From: Lichina pygmaea
Lineage: Eukaryota > Ascomycota > Lichinomycetes > Lichinales > Lichinaceae
Length of the DNA stretch: 64,000 nucleotides
Direction: 5' to 3'
Assembly: GCA_963422465.1 (NCBI GenBank)
Contig: OY730174.1
Span: forward strand, 1,612,001-1,676,000
Position 1 is the first letter of the stretch; every line of letters begins with the position of its first letter. Positions 1-13,202 of the stretch are shown piece by piece. The notes beneath the pieces were generated by a model. The model made no database searches. It was not told the DNA's origin and saw nothing but the letters and a program-made list of their open reading frames with translations. A program made the position numbers and the translations under genes.

Positions 1-1
1 C

Positions 2-1147
2 TTCAAAGACTACTCGGCGGCTCCTGCCCGTCGCAAGTTCTTCTCGCTCTTTCCGGGGCTTGGTTACGCAGCGGGATACAAGGCATGTCGGGCGGGCGGA
101 AGCACTGCTCTGGAGGCCACGGGCTGACGCGTGACGGAAGATCTTGCAACGAGTGTACAAATATGGAGGCCAGCCGTTTGCTCGCGACTATCTCGCCGTA
201 AATTACGGCAGCAGTTTCGACGGCGCATTTGGAAAGGGCTCGGGAAAGGCGATCATGCATGCGACAGCGGGGAGGTAAGAGTGAGGCCGTCGGAGCCGGA
301 GGAAGCAAACGTTCTTGTCAAAAGATCGGCTGACGATGGTGTCGTCCCAGCATAATTGGCATCGGCGAGATCGTCCTCCTGCCTCTCGACGTTCTCAAGA
401 TCAAGCGACAGACGAACCCGGACGCCTTTCGAGGACGAGGAGTGTTCCGGATCGTGGCGGATGAAGGATTTGGGCTCTACCGAGGATGGGGCTGGACTGC
501 AGCACGAAACGCGCCTGGGTCGTTTGCAGTACGCCTGCACCTTTCCTTTCATATCGTTCCGTTCCGTGCACACACGCATATTCGTTTCGATGCAGACAGA
601 GGCTGACTGAAACACCCCCTTGCCTCCATTTCGATGAAACAATAGCTCTTCGGTGGATCCGCCTTCGCCAAGGAATACCTGTTCAAGCTCACGGACTACA
701 ACAAGGCAAGCTGGACGCAGAACTTTGTGGCGTCGGTCGCCGGCGCCAGCGCGTCGTTGGTCGTATCGGCACCGCTCGACGTGATCAAGACCCGGGTCCA
801 GAACCGCAACTTCGAAAATCCCGAGAGCGGCTTCCGCATCATCAGCAGCATGCTGCGAAACGAGGGTCTCTCGAGTTTCTTCAAGGGTCTGACTCCAAAG
901 GTGAGCGAGAAAGACGCAAAGGAGACTCCCACTCATGGACTTTTGTTCAGCTATCCAGGTCTCTCCCCTCCGTCACCTCCCCAAGATTCGTCGCGCCTAT
1001 TCTCTACAATGTTTTTCTTCTTGAGGCGCTGGGCACTGCTGACGTGACGTGACATGATCCGAACAGTTACTCATGACCGGCCCGAAACTCGTCTTTTCCT
1101 TCTGGCTCGCTCAGACACTGATTCCGGCCTTCAACAAGGTTCTGTGA
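2..1147 (+). CDS. GGC1: Mitochondrial GTP/GDP carrier (5'-partial)
   Basis: Inner-membrane solute carrier (SLC25 family) exchanging GTP for GDP across the inner mitochondrial membrane; loss in yeast disturbs iron homeostasis. Exons by reading-frame continuity: <2-82, 141-274, 351-528, 646-900, 1067-1147; all phases agree and about 242 residues are present. Intron 1 has a GC donor (GCATGT), the others GT-AG. Diagnostic stretches include FPGLGYAAGYK, ILQRVYKYGGQPF, GIGEIVLLPLDVLKIKRQT, GWGWTAARNAPGSFALFGG, SAPLDVIKTRVQNRNF and the C-terminal GPKLVFSFWLAQTLIPAF, colinear with yeast Ggc1. Two carrier signatures (PLDVLK and PLDVIK) mark repeats 2 and 3. The first repeat lies outside the window. 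Identity is near certain; only the N-terminus is missing. Confidence 0.95.
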
Positions 1148-2720
1148 ACCTGTGATGACTGTATAGATCTACTGGGCTTGATAGACGGCGGAAGCAAATT
1201 CCCGAGGCTCCCCGCCATATTTCTTCCTCTCCTCTCCTCTCCTCTCCTCTCTTCTCCTCTCCTTTCATCCTTTCTCTCCTTTGCGCCGTCTCTGTGTGAT
1301 GATGTTTTACAGAGCCTTGGCGGCTTGGCTGTATATACCAGAACTCTACTTCCGTACATACTAGATTTTTATCATGTCACCGGTACTGTACTGCACCGTA
1401 CCCAAAATGCATACCTATCAAAGTGCTGCTATAGGATCGAAAGAGAAGACTGACAGAACTGTACTTCCTTATTGGTAATTATGCCATACCTGCCTCCGTA
1501 TGTGGCTCAGGATTACTGGCAAGCAGCTCGTAAGAGTACGGGTATCGCGATACCATAGGCATGGTCACGTGATGCTGCTCTCACGCGCCAGCGTAGGACC
1601 TCCAACGCAACCAAAGCCCCACCAAGGAAGCTCTACTCGTACCTTGTATTACGAGTACATATCAGCACCCGTACGTATGTACTGTACGTACCGGTATTTT
1701 ACTGGTAGCCGGCACAGCGAGATTACAACACGCCAGAGCTACGGATACTAGAACTTTACGGGCACAGGAGCTACGGTACAGGACGGTACGGTGCGTTACC
1801 AGCACGTACAGACTGTACTCCGTACCAAGAGCTGCTGTACGGTACGGTACCGTACCGTACAGTAAGATACGGGCATCGTGGCGGCGCGTAGCTTTCTACC
1901 TACTGTACCAGAGCTCAAGGTCAAAGGAGGTCAAAGGGATCGTCATCCTCGACAGTTGAAACTCAACGCTTGAAGATCGAGGCTCAAAAGGGATCATCCT
2001 CAGCATTTGAATCTCGACGCTCGACGCTAGATGCTACCGTAGACATCTCCCTCTCCCGTCTCCTCCCCTTCAAGAACATGGCGTCCCTGCCCAGATATCA
2101 ATGGATCATTTCGAGGTCAGTTTATTCTTTTCTAGTTTTCATGGTGTTGGGGGGTGAGAATAGCAGCGGAGAGGGGAAGAGGGGAAAGGAGAGGAGAGCT
2201 GGGACTTTTCATAGAGTTGTCCCTTTTTTTTAAATATTCTTCTCGTACCTACAAAAGACCTTCCTTGGCCTTTTGGAGTTGCTGCGAGAGAACCCCTACA
2301 TCAGAAACCCATGCTTGCGTTGTGCTAGGCTTGTGCTTTTCCCGCGTTTCTGCTCTCAGCTATTGAGACATCTTGGACTGTATTTGTTTCCTGGCTCTTG
2401 TCCGCTATCTCAACTCTTCTTGGTCTGGTCAGCGATCTTACCCAAAGTCACATCTACCTATGAGGCCGATTGTTGTACTGGTTTTCCGGTACGGCCGTGT
2501 TGGCTGGCTGGCTGGCTGGCTGGCTGGGCATCGTCACGACGGCAGAGTCAAGTCAAGCTGGGTCGATTTCTGTCAGATGAAGGGCGTTCGAGTCGTGTGA
2601 GGTGGAGAACGTCGGCTTCTTTCAGCCAATGGAGGTCCTCGTGCTCTGAGGAGAAGGATACCTGGGTCGTGTTACCAGGTCGAGCGCACGACCTGCCGGT
2701 AGCGTCTTACTCCCCTTCTC
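1148..2720. other. Intergenic, no gene seen
   Basis: Holds a pyrimidine tract of repeated CTCCT units around 1210-1265, a GTAC/TACGT-rich stretch at about 1380-1880 with many short palindromes, and a perfect GGCT tandem run around 2501-2527. Short open frames here have no recognisable protein content. Confidence 0.5.
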
Positions 2721-3394
2721 ATGTCGCGCGTTTCTCTTTCCCCAGCCATAGGAACAGAGGAAGAAAAGGAGAGACAGGCGCAAGTTCAGCGACGTTCCTC
2801 TGACACAGTACAATCTTGGAGTAGACGGCTGGACCCCGTCTTCGCCGTCTCCATAGGCATAACTGCCGGCTTGGTACGCATACGGAGGGAGGAGAGGGAT
2901 AAGAGACTCGACGTTCCATCCGGCGAGGATCAACAAGACGTCTATCAGCGAAGATACCAGGACCTCCAGCGCCTTGATCCGCTGCCGAGAACCGTCCGTT
3001 CTTCACCGGGCGACGACTCCGCTCCTTCGGTCACGATCAGAGACGTGCTGGAGATTGGATGGAGGTACGGCATTCCCTTCTTCTTCTTCTTCCCTGCACG
3101 TACACGCAGTACAGTACATGCACCAGTGTATCAGGGCCCTTTTTTTGTGTCACCTGCAGGGCATCAAGTCCCATTCTCCTCATTCCATGCTCTCTCTCTC
3201 CCTCTCCCTCTCTCTCTCTCTGTGTGTGTGTATTTCCCAGCACCTCTATTTCCACCACTTGCCCATCATTCTAGTTCCCTCTTCTTCCCTCTTCCATTCA
3301 CCAACAAGCTATAATTTCGGCGCCAACACACCCCGTCATGTCTTGCTTCTTTCAAAGGACCAAAGTTCTCTACAGAGGGATCGGCCGCAGCTGA
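2721..3394 (+). CDS. NCE101: NCE101-family small membrane protein (probable)
   Basis: The frame from the ATG at 2721 carries SRRLDPVFAVSIGITAGL followed by RIRREERDK. This is the hallmark of Nce101 (non-classical export protein) proteins: a short single membrane segment followed by a basic RxxREE stretch. Yeast NCE101 was found in a screen for export of a leaderless protein; its molecular role is unknown. The proposed model is exon 2721-3064, donor GTACGG, then 3376-3394 after CTACAG, giving about 120 residues. The family is usually 55-75 residues, so the N-terminal 30 residues and the hydrophilic tail are extra, and an upstream intron or a different 3' exon is possible. Family call moderate, gene structure weak. 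Confidence 0.55.
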
Positions 3395-4119
3395 TGATGA
3401 TTGCACGCTGGATTGATCAAATAGACGGCTGAAGCTCTCGATGGGTTGGACTACCCTGGCCGTCGACGCCAGCGGACGAGAGGAAGAATAAAAAGAAGAA
3501 GAAGAAGAACACGGAGTGAGGAGTTGAGCTGGTGCTTGGGCTGGTGCTCGGGCGAAGGATGGTCGATCATTTTACAGTCCATGACGCCGGCTTGTCGGTC
3601 CGCACCTCTCTTGCGAATCCGTTGGCTGGTCGATTTTCTTTCGTCGTATTGTACGGCCAAGAGTTTTCCCCCTCTCCATAATCTTATTTTTCCCGAATCG
3701 TGTCATCATTTCAATCCGCTTGTGTCCTCTCTCCATTGACCAATAACATCATCCCCTGCCTCTACAGAGAAGGGGGGTTCGTACGAGATGTATAGTTTAG
3801 GATGGCGTGAAAAGAGACGGCTGTATTGAATCGTATCAAGATCGCAGAGTTACAGTACCAGCACCCGGCCCCCGAAAAAGCAGATTCCCGACGGTAAGGA
3901 AAGGGAAAGACGGCATCAGGGAAAGAGAAGTGCATGGCCGATCGTGAGAGGCACGCCTTCCAACCAAGGACCACACCGACGCCGAATCAGAGGGGTCATC
4001 TCCACCCAGAGACGTGTCGGAGGTCGCTAGCCCCGCGTCGCCAGCCTCGCGTCGACGGGAAGAAAAGAAGGAATCTCGACGCATCGGAAAGATGAAGAAA
4101 GGATCGCCGTCGGCTTCAT
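3395..4119. other. Intergenic, no gene seen
   Basis: Convergent space between the NCE101-like gene and ATG8. An AAG-rich purine stretch lies near 3480-3520 and a CT/GT microsatellite at about 3187-3232 lies just upstream, in the proposed intron of the neighbour. No convincing coding frame. Confidence 0.45.
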
Positions 4120-5304
<1,185 letters not shown>

Positions 5305-6645
5305 ATGACTCTCCGATGTTGTGTCGGAAGGACAAGATCAATCTGTTCGGGCGGATCCAGACCCCCTTGTCCAATTCGGAGGCCGGGACAACTTCGACCC
5401 CCCTCTAGGTCGCTGTGGGCATCACATGGAGAGGCCACATCCCAAGGCCATGGCTGCTGGACAGCCATAGCAAGGCCGCTCTTCTTCCGCCTGTCGTTGG
5501 GTTTTACATTGGCTGGCCCAGTCGCTTACCTCTTGGTGAGTCGGCTCGGCAAGCCTGTGCATGCCAACGAGCTCAGGTCCCGCAGCTGAAACCATGCATC
5601 GCTCGTCTGATTGATGCGACAGCTCAATGCGACGCCAGAACGCCTCGATACGCCCACGATCGCCGAGCGCGACAATCTGCAGAAACAGGAGAATGGCGTG
5701 CATGAGAACTCGCCGATGCGGCTGCGAATGGAGCGGTTCATCAAAGAGCAACAGAGCCTGATCGTGGCCGAGCTGGAGAGGCTGGACGGAGGCACATTCC
5801 GTCGCGACAGCTGGACGCGGCCACACGGTGGAGGCGGCATCAGCTGCGTTCTGCAGGACGGCGGCGTCTTTGAGAAGGCTGGGGTGAACACCTCGGTCGT
5901 CTACGGCACGCTTCCTCGGCCGGCCATACAGAAGATGCGAGCCGACCACCGCGCCTTGGACCTCGATATCGACCAGCTGGATTTCTTCGCGGCGGGCCTG
6001 AGCATGGTCTTGCATCCCCACAATCCGCACGCGCCGACGGTGCATCTGAACTACCGATACTTCGAGACGGCCAACGAGGACGGCTCGCCGCAGGCATGGT
6101 GGTTCGGCGGGGGCACGGACCTGACGCCCAGCTATCTCGTCGACGAGGACGTGATACACTTCCACCGCACCATCAAGGACGCGTGCGACAAGCACGACAA
6201 GGCGTACTATCCGCGCTTCAAGCGCTGGTGCGACGAGTACTTTTCGGTGAAGCACCGCGGCGAGCGGCGTGGCGTGGGCGGCATCTTCTTCGACGACCTG
6301 GATGCGATGGAGAAGGACCAGGAGAACCTGTTCGCCTTCGTGCAGGACTGCCTCGGGGCCTTTCTACCGTCGTACCTGCCGATCGTGCAGCGACGCAAGG
6401 ACGCGCCCTTCACCGAGCAGGAGAAGGAATGGCAACAGCTCCGTCGCGGGCGCTACGTCGAGTTCAACCTCGTGCACGACCGGGGCACGAGCTTCGGCCT
6501 GAACACGCCCGGCGCGCGCATCGAGAGCATCCTCGTGTCTCTGCCGCTCACGGCGCGCTGGCAGTACATGCACGAACCGGCAGAGGGCAGTCGCGAGGAG
6601 AGGTTGTTGAAGGTCCTGCGAGAGCCCGTGGACTGGGTGTCTTGA
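5305..6645 (+). CDS. HEM13: Coproporphyrinogen III oxidase
   Basis: Oxygen-dependent oxidative decarboxylation of coproporphyrinogen III to protoporphyrinogen IX in haem synthesis. Exon 2 (5623-6645) carries the whole enzyme: [73 protein letters not shown] and the C-terminal [13 protein letters not shown]. Exon 1 (5305-5535, donor GTGAGT) is in phase and adds about 77 residues: an Arg/Cys/Ser-rich, acid-poor N-terminus followed by a hydrophobic segment ([16 protein letters not shown]). That resembles a mitochondrial presequence plus membrane sorting segment, as in animal enzymes; yeast Hem13 is cytosolic. The start at 5305 is chosen because it gives the cleanest presequence; ATGs further upstream in the same frame exist. 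Total 417 residues. Confidence 0.92.
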
Positions 6646-7434
6646 GTTTTTCTGTAGTGGCGGGAGCTGTACTTTCTAACAGTAAAAACAGACTTTGCAG
6701 ATTAAATCTACTACAACACCTTTTCAATCCATGCCAGATGGGATGTAAGAGTTCAACCCCAGACGCAAGAAATGAACCGTAACGTCATCAACCTGACACA
6801 TCCCTCTGACATCCGTTTCGTGATACCCAGCATGGGGGACTTGACGAACGTCAAGTCGAGAGCAGAGAGCAGTGAGTGTCCATCCGCGCCATCCAAACAC
6901 ATCCTCGACGTTCGTTCGACGACGACCCAGTATTAAGCAAGTAGACAAGTTTTGATCATCCAAGGTTTTCAAGATCAGGTCAACAAAGAGCTACCGATCG
7001 TAGTGGGACTGATCTGTAGTGGGTGAGACCCTACCTGTGCATTGGTCAATCTTCTCACGCCCCTCGATGAAGTTACAGGGAGCGTGAAAAATTGGGGGTT
7101 TTTTTTTTGCAAATGTGCTCACTTGACAAAGCAGGTGGGGCGATGAAGAAGATCGAGGTGGACCAGGAGAGTGGTTACATACGTAAGGACATGAGAAGCA
7201 AGAGAGAGTGCCGGATAAAGAGATGTGAGCCAAGGGAGCGGTGATAAAGAGATGGACGTGAAGGGAGCCGAGCAACAAAGACAATCTCGAAATTCCCACC
7301 CCAAAAAGAAAAAAAAGGAATCGCTGTATTTGACAGCTGTTTTCTTGTTCCGGTCATCTGTCCCGTCAGGGTACTTTTCGTTGGAATTGGACGTTGTGGG
7401 GGTGGAGCCCTAAGGCCTAAGCACCGTCACATGT

Positions 7435-7634
7435 NNNNNNNNNNNNNNNNNNNNNNNNNNNNNNNNNNNNNNNNNNNNNNNNNNNNNNNNNNNNNNNNNN
7501 NNNNNNNNNNNNNNNNNNNNNNNNNNNNNNNNNNNNNNNNNNNNNNNNNNNNNNNNNNNNNNNNNNNNNNNNNNNNNNNNNNNNNNNNNNNNNNNNNNNN
7601 NNNNNNNNNNNNNNNNNNNNNNNNNNNNNNNNNN
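7435..7634. other. Assembly gap (200 N)
   Basis: Exactly 200 undetermined bases, a conventional scaffold spacer, so the true length is unknown. Confidence 0.99.
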
Positions 7635-8192
7635 CGAGATTGGAGGGAAAGAATACGTAACAGGGAAACGGAACTGGATGCAGGGACTGAATGCCAGAAC
7701 TGAATGCGGGGAACCGGACACCGGAAATGGATGCCAGGACTGGGTGCAGGAACAAGAAAGCCGAAAAAAAGGCCACAACTGAAGAGTGGCAACTTGACCT
7801 GCAAAGAATAATATTACCAATCTATTTCAGAAGACCGAAAAGATGGTAAGAATGAACGGAAAGGCACAGGGTGAGAACGAGGGGAGATTGAACGTTACTG
7901 AAGGTGTGTGTGTTCAACATTTGGATGGGCTAGTACTGTGCATTGATGGAGATGGGTTAGACAAGAGGAGAGTAGATTGACATTGAAAAAGATGTGTTTC
8001 GATTGGAATAAACCTGTCGAGACCTCTCAAAATCCCTCAAGATCTCATGACCTAAAGATCTCTCTATATCTCATGACTCGAAGGTCTCTAGACCCACAGA
8101 GTGAAAGACTTGTATAGAGAGAGAAACAGAATGAAAGTTGATACTGAAAGAAAAAATTGATGGAGACAAGTCCTGACGGCGGGGTGAATTTT

Positions 8193-8216
8193 GGGGGGGG
8201 GGGGGGGGGGGGGGGG
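8193..8216 (+). repeat. Poly-G run, 24 nt
   Basis: Uninterrupted G tract in intergenic DNA, G-quadruplex capable. The exact length is doubtful given assembly behaviour at such tracts. Confidence 0.8.
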
Positions 8217-8662
8217 ATAAATATCTCCAGCTAACCCCGACCAAGATCAAAGAGAAGACGACAAGGAGACGAGACGAATAGGAGAATGATGGGTAAAGAG
8301 GACGATGAGAAGAGATGTGGAGAGAGGAGCAGAGACAATTACACGACCGACTGGTGACCTTGCATCCAACGCACTTTCAAGATTCATCGCACGCTCAACG
8401 CACTTTCAACGCGACGCACAAACAAATAAAAGAAAAGAAAGAAAGCAAAGGAACACGCCTCTGTCCGTCTCATCCGATCCATCCGTAAGTGTTGTATGCA
8501 CGTCTTTCACCCGGTCGGATCTTCCAAGACTCCCGAGACTCCCAAACCTTCCCGACACAGATGCAAAAGAACCTCAGAACATACTCAACCGAGCCTCGAG
8601 ACACGTTCGACAAGAGCTCGAATAAAGCTTCAATAAAGCTCCGGCAGAGCTCCAACAATAGC

Positions 8663-11600
8663 TCAACTTAAAGAAGACAATGGAGAAGGAGAGACGAGAA
8701 GCCTCGAATTTTCATCGGTAGGAAGAGAAGTAGTAGTAGAAGTAGATTTCCGACCAGCAGATTTTGTCGTCGTCGTCGTATTTCTACTGATAGTCGCGGA
8801 AGGCTTCGTTCTTCGTGGGTCGACGACGACGGAGGAAGAGGAGGAGACACCCGCCGTAGCTTGATCGAGTTCTCGGCGTCTTTGGTTGAGCCAGCTGCGC
8901 GGCGCTTCGCTGCGTCGTTGGACGTTGACGGTCGGCATCTGGATGCGGTTAGAGAGACTGTACCATGCTGTTGACATGAGCGCTATTTCTCGCTCGAGCA
9001 GTGGGATTTGTAGTTCTTCTTGTTGTGGTTGTTGTTGTCGCCGTTGCTGCTCTGGGTCGTGGTGGCCTTGATCCGCCGTCGTCGTTGACGTCAGCGGCTT
9101 GACGTCGTCGTTCATTTTGGTGGCTGTGGGTGCTGGTGAACGTGCATGGGCGAGCACGGCTGCGGCGGCGTCGTCGTCGTCGGCGTTGGCATCGGACTCT
9201 GGCAGTGGAAGTGCGTGTGATGGCTGTGGTGGTGATGCGTGTGGTTGTGACTCTGGCTTTCGTCGAGGCCCTGGATGCGCTCTCTGGAGACGAGCAACGT
9301 GGTCAGTGTGAGGAGTTGCGACGTGAGATGGTTGAATAGGGCGAGCGGATCGGTCGGACGGGGTACCTGGCTTGCTGATGTGTCGAGGTTCGCTGCCGCT
9401 CTCCACCGTTCGTGCCCAGCCGTTGGCGGTTCGGCTGGAGACGTAGCTGGACTTAACGACGCCGAGACTGGCTCTCGCCCTGGTAGTGCCGCTTCGGAAG
9501 ACGGTATGACGGCCGGCGGCGCCGATGACTCAAGTGAAGCCAAAGGTCGCTCATCATCTGGTGAGAGCAATAGTGCTCGCGCTCGCGACCTCGTGACATC
9601 CGATCGCCCCTCGTCAGACGGAGACTCCAGCAGCTGCTGTTTATTCTTGACGACCCGCTCCTGGTCGCCGATGTACTGTTGACGGCTTAGTGTCGGTGAC
9701 GCGGGAATCGGGGTGGTACCGAAAACATCGACAGGGCTTGTGTCTTTCTTGACGATCCGCAGGGGCGAAGGGGGGAGAGGATTATCGTTTACCTTCGCAA
9801 TGTCGGCCAGCTGCTGCTTCAGGTTCTCGTTCTCCTGGTAGAGCTGCGCGAGACGTGCGTCGGTCTCGGTGGTAGGTCGATCCTCCGCACGAATCCCCCC
9901 CGCTTGTTTAGCCTTCTCGAGCGCGAGCTTGTATATGTTCTGTTCCTTTTCGGCCACTCGTAAATCGTCCTTGTGGTCCAGGAGCGACTTGTGAACCATG
10001 TCCCTGTCGATTAGTGAAACCGTAAGGAGCGACTTGTGCTCGTCGAGTTCAGCCTGAATATTTATGAGGCGCTTGTGGAGCTCATCGCGCTCGCTCCGTA
10101 ATGCTGCCAAAACAGGGAGCTCCTGGTTCACAGCCTCTCGGACCTCCTTCAGTCCCTCTTTGTCCATCAGATTGACTGCACAGGTCAGCGCCGCCTTCTC
10201 CCGACGATTACGGCCCGAGACAGGACCACTCACGTTCCGTCTTGGCTGTTGCGAGCTCGGTCGAGGTCTTCAGCAGTCTGATTTCAAGATCCGCACACTT
10301 CCTTCCCATCATCGACACATCAATCTGCGCGGCCCGTAGAGACTCACGGAGGCGGATGAAGCGGCGAGTGCTGCTGGGGTGGTGAGCGTTGGTCGTCGTC
10401 GTCGGCATCTCATAGGGAGTAGAGCTTAGCTCGTCTGAAATGGTGTCTTGAGCGATGGCTTGCACGTCGTTCTCGTATTTTGTATTCCTCTCCCTGGCTT
10501 CGAGGTAGAGCGCCTCGAATTTGCGTGCCTGAGAGCGGGCATCATCGAGCAGATGCTGCAACAGGGTCGTCCGTGCTTTTTGATCGCCGTTTTCCCGAGT
10601 TTGCTCAGATTCCAAGGTCTCCGATGGTGAGCTGTCATCAAAACTCAGCCATGGCCAAACAACATCTTGTCAGTCGAGCACTTACAGCTCCTCCTCTTTC
10701 CTCCCCTCCTCCTCCTCCTCCTCCTCCTCCTCCTCCTCCTCCTTTTGATCGAAGCCCAACAACTGAGAATGCAGCGTCTCACAAGGGGTGATAGGAGGAT
10801 TTGCAAGCTCGAGCGCACGCAGCTGGTCCTGGAGCTCGGAGATCCTCTCAACGTCGCGAAAGCGATCTTCGTTCATGCTCTCCCATCTACTCTGGAAGTC
10901 ATCCCTTTCCCTTTCGGCCCTCTTTCTGGCATCCTGAGTTTCCGAAAAATCTCGCTCGATTTTCGACATTGTATCGTAGTACTGCTCGATGACCGTTTCT
11001 GCGCCCTCGCATGCGCTTTTGGCTTCCTTTGCCTGCGCCTTCCACTTCTCAACTTCTGCACGCAAAGATTTCACTTCTGGCTCCAGACCCTGCGACAACT
11101 CGAGCTTCTGCCTGAGCCTGTCGGCAAAATTGGCTTTCTTTCTCAGCTCGTCCCTTTCGTACTTCATTTCGTCCAGTCGGTCCTGGAAGTGCCGGGCTTT
11201 GGTCGACTCAAGCCCGAGCTCTTGAAGCTGTCCTTCCCATCAGTTTCCCTCCTTACGAGTAGACCCGTGACGAACGACGTACCTGCCTCTGCTGGGTCTC
11301 AATTTCTTTGTCCCGATCGGATATCATATGCTCTTGTTGACTGATCAGGTTGTCTTGGTCGATACTACGACAGTTTTTGCATCAGCTCTCGAGGGGCGAG
11401 AGTGTCATAGCGGAAGGCTTACATCCTGCTCTCGAGCCGCTTGCGGATCCGAGTCGCATCGGACATGTCTTCGCTGTTCTCCGACCACACTTGCTGTGCC
11501 GATGTCAGTAAAAGCCGACGCTACGATCAGGCCCGACCTACTTTCTCCTGCTCCAAACTCTCCAAGCGAGCCCTCATGTGGTCGCGTTCTTGCTCTAGGT

Positions 11601-12588
11601 CATCGTTGGCCGCTTTCAGCTCCCTGTTAAAACCGATAACCTCGCCAAGCCGTTGCTCGTAGAGCAGTTCACGGTCGACCGGCGATGTCGACAGAGGGGG
11701 TAGATGAGCATTGTCGGCCGACGGATCTGTGCCATCCTTCGCACGGAGTTCAAAGCCAAACTAGGCACCGTCAGCAGGAATGCACGCAAGATGGAGGTTA
11801 CGGGGGAGAGAAGGGGGCAAGCGGCAGTACCTCATCGATAATCGGATCGACCAGCTCTGCTTCTCTGGCGGCCCGCTGCAGCGCCTGCGCACGACGGCTC
11901 GGGGGCTTTGGCGCGATGCTCGCGGCCATTATGACGAGTTTGAGGAGCTGATGGACGTTGTCAGTGGGGCTCGGGAACTCCGTCGGTGGTTGATTCTCGA
12001 CCTTGGCTGCTTCATCGGAGGCGCCGTCGCGACTTGCTGCAATCTGTTTCAGGTTGGGGAACGGATCGTCCTGCAGTTCCTTGAATGTGAGATCTTTCCT
12101 CCCAAAGTAGCCTGTGAGCTCCTTGTAGATGTGCCTTACTGCGCGTGTTATCAGCGACGGTCCTTGGTAGCTGGGCGTACAGGAGTAGGATGCTCTGTTC
12201 CGGGTTTCGTGACCTTCACTTACAGTTATGCCATGCTGAAATCCAGTATTCCGGGTCATCCACGTCGGGGTAGGGAAGCTTTTCAGAAAAGAAAGATGGA
12301 TCGATTTCACCTGTCACGCATCGATTCAGAGGGCATCGTTAGACCCCATGGCGTACCGGTATGAATCGGGCAACGGAGCGATCACGTACACAAGATGACC
12401 CAGAGCACAGACCCGTTCTTCAAGTCCTCCAACGAGTCCAGTGGCGCCGTATCTGCACCGGAGTTGATCTAGACGATGTTTTCTGTTAGCATCACCTTGA
12501 TTCCGCCACGGAGCCTGTAGCGCGGAGGTCTAGGACCTACCCACTGCAGGAGAGTCTCCTGCTCCACCTTCAGGTCTTCGTCCGACAT
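8663..12588 (-). CDS. hookA: Hook-type dynein adaptor (HookA-like)
   Basis: Coiled-coil adaptor linking cytoplasmic dynein to early endosomes. The N-terminal Hook (CH-like) domain is clear: MSDEDLKVEQETLLQW, then INSGADTAPLDSLEDLKNGS, then EIDPSFFSEKLPYPDVDDPE and YWISAWHN. Supported exons: 12541-12588, 12390-12468 (donor GTACGT), 12224-12310. Further coding blocks lie at about 11835-12190 (RHIYKELTGYFGRKDLTFKE), 11420-11760, 10682-11167 (long heptad coiled coil), 10208-10615, 9300-10233 (heptads then a Ser/Pro linker) and 8663-9090. The last holds LLEREIALMSTAWYSLSNRI and VQRRSEAPRSWLNQRR, which resembles the cargo-binding C-terminus of fungal Hook proteins. A CTC run at about 10700-10745 encodes a Glu tract. 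The junction after exon 3 is unresolved: the obvious acceptor gives an in-frame TGA, so an unusual acceptor or an indel is needed. Inner exon limits are approximate. Confidence 0.85.
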
Positions 12589-13202
12589 CTCGAAGTCGCG
12601 GAGCGTCAATGCGGATCGAGAAAAATAGAATTGCGGTCTGGTACGCCTCGAGATCGTGGGGGGTCCTGACCTATTGTCGTTCGAGACATGGCTAATGACT
12701 TATACGCCTGGGCCCAATGCCCTCTACGGAAACAAAGAACGGAGCGTACTGCAGCTCGAGGTGACGAGCGCTCAAAGGTCTTTATCATCCGATGTGAGTG
12801 GCACGTGGTTCAATCAAAGAAGACGGCGGCCGAGAACGCCTTGAGCAGGAGGTTTGCTCTGCTTCAGGAAATACAACAAGAATCCATCCAGATGCGGTCG
12901 GTGGCACTTCTCCTGAAACGAGCTCGCCGCCACCACCGTCGGCGGAGGGTGCTACAGTCGCTACAGCGCTACGTACGAGGAGGATCTCAAGATGATGATC
13001 ATTCCACTGTCTACGGCGTAAGGCATTGCAGTGTCGTAAGTTACATTCGAGGTTCACCCCCCGACGAGGTGGCGATCCCTTGCTTCCATGCCGTTATATG
13101 TAATCTGTCCCTATGCGCGTCATCATGCGCATCCAATGCCCCGGCCAATCCATACGCCAATCGCCAGACGACCGAAAATGGTGAGCTCAGATGCTGCAGT
13201 CG
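12589..13202. other. Hook gene upstream region
   Basis: A 614-bp stretch between the Hook start codon and the stop of the I9-like gene, presumably the Hook promoter. No recognised coding content. Confidence 0.35.

Larger units (their letters stand above)
6646..8662. other. Tail-to-tail intergenic region with scaffold gap
   Basis: Lies between the stop codons of HEM13 and the Hook gene. It contains the 200-N gap, a degenerate repeat of short units around GGAACTGGATGCAGG at about 7660-7755, repeated AGATCTC/TCATGAC words near 8025-8095, a 24-nt poly-G run (8193-8216), and repeated CGCACTTTCAACG and AGCTC-AATAAAGC words near 8370-8660. No gene recognised. Confidence 0.5.
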
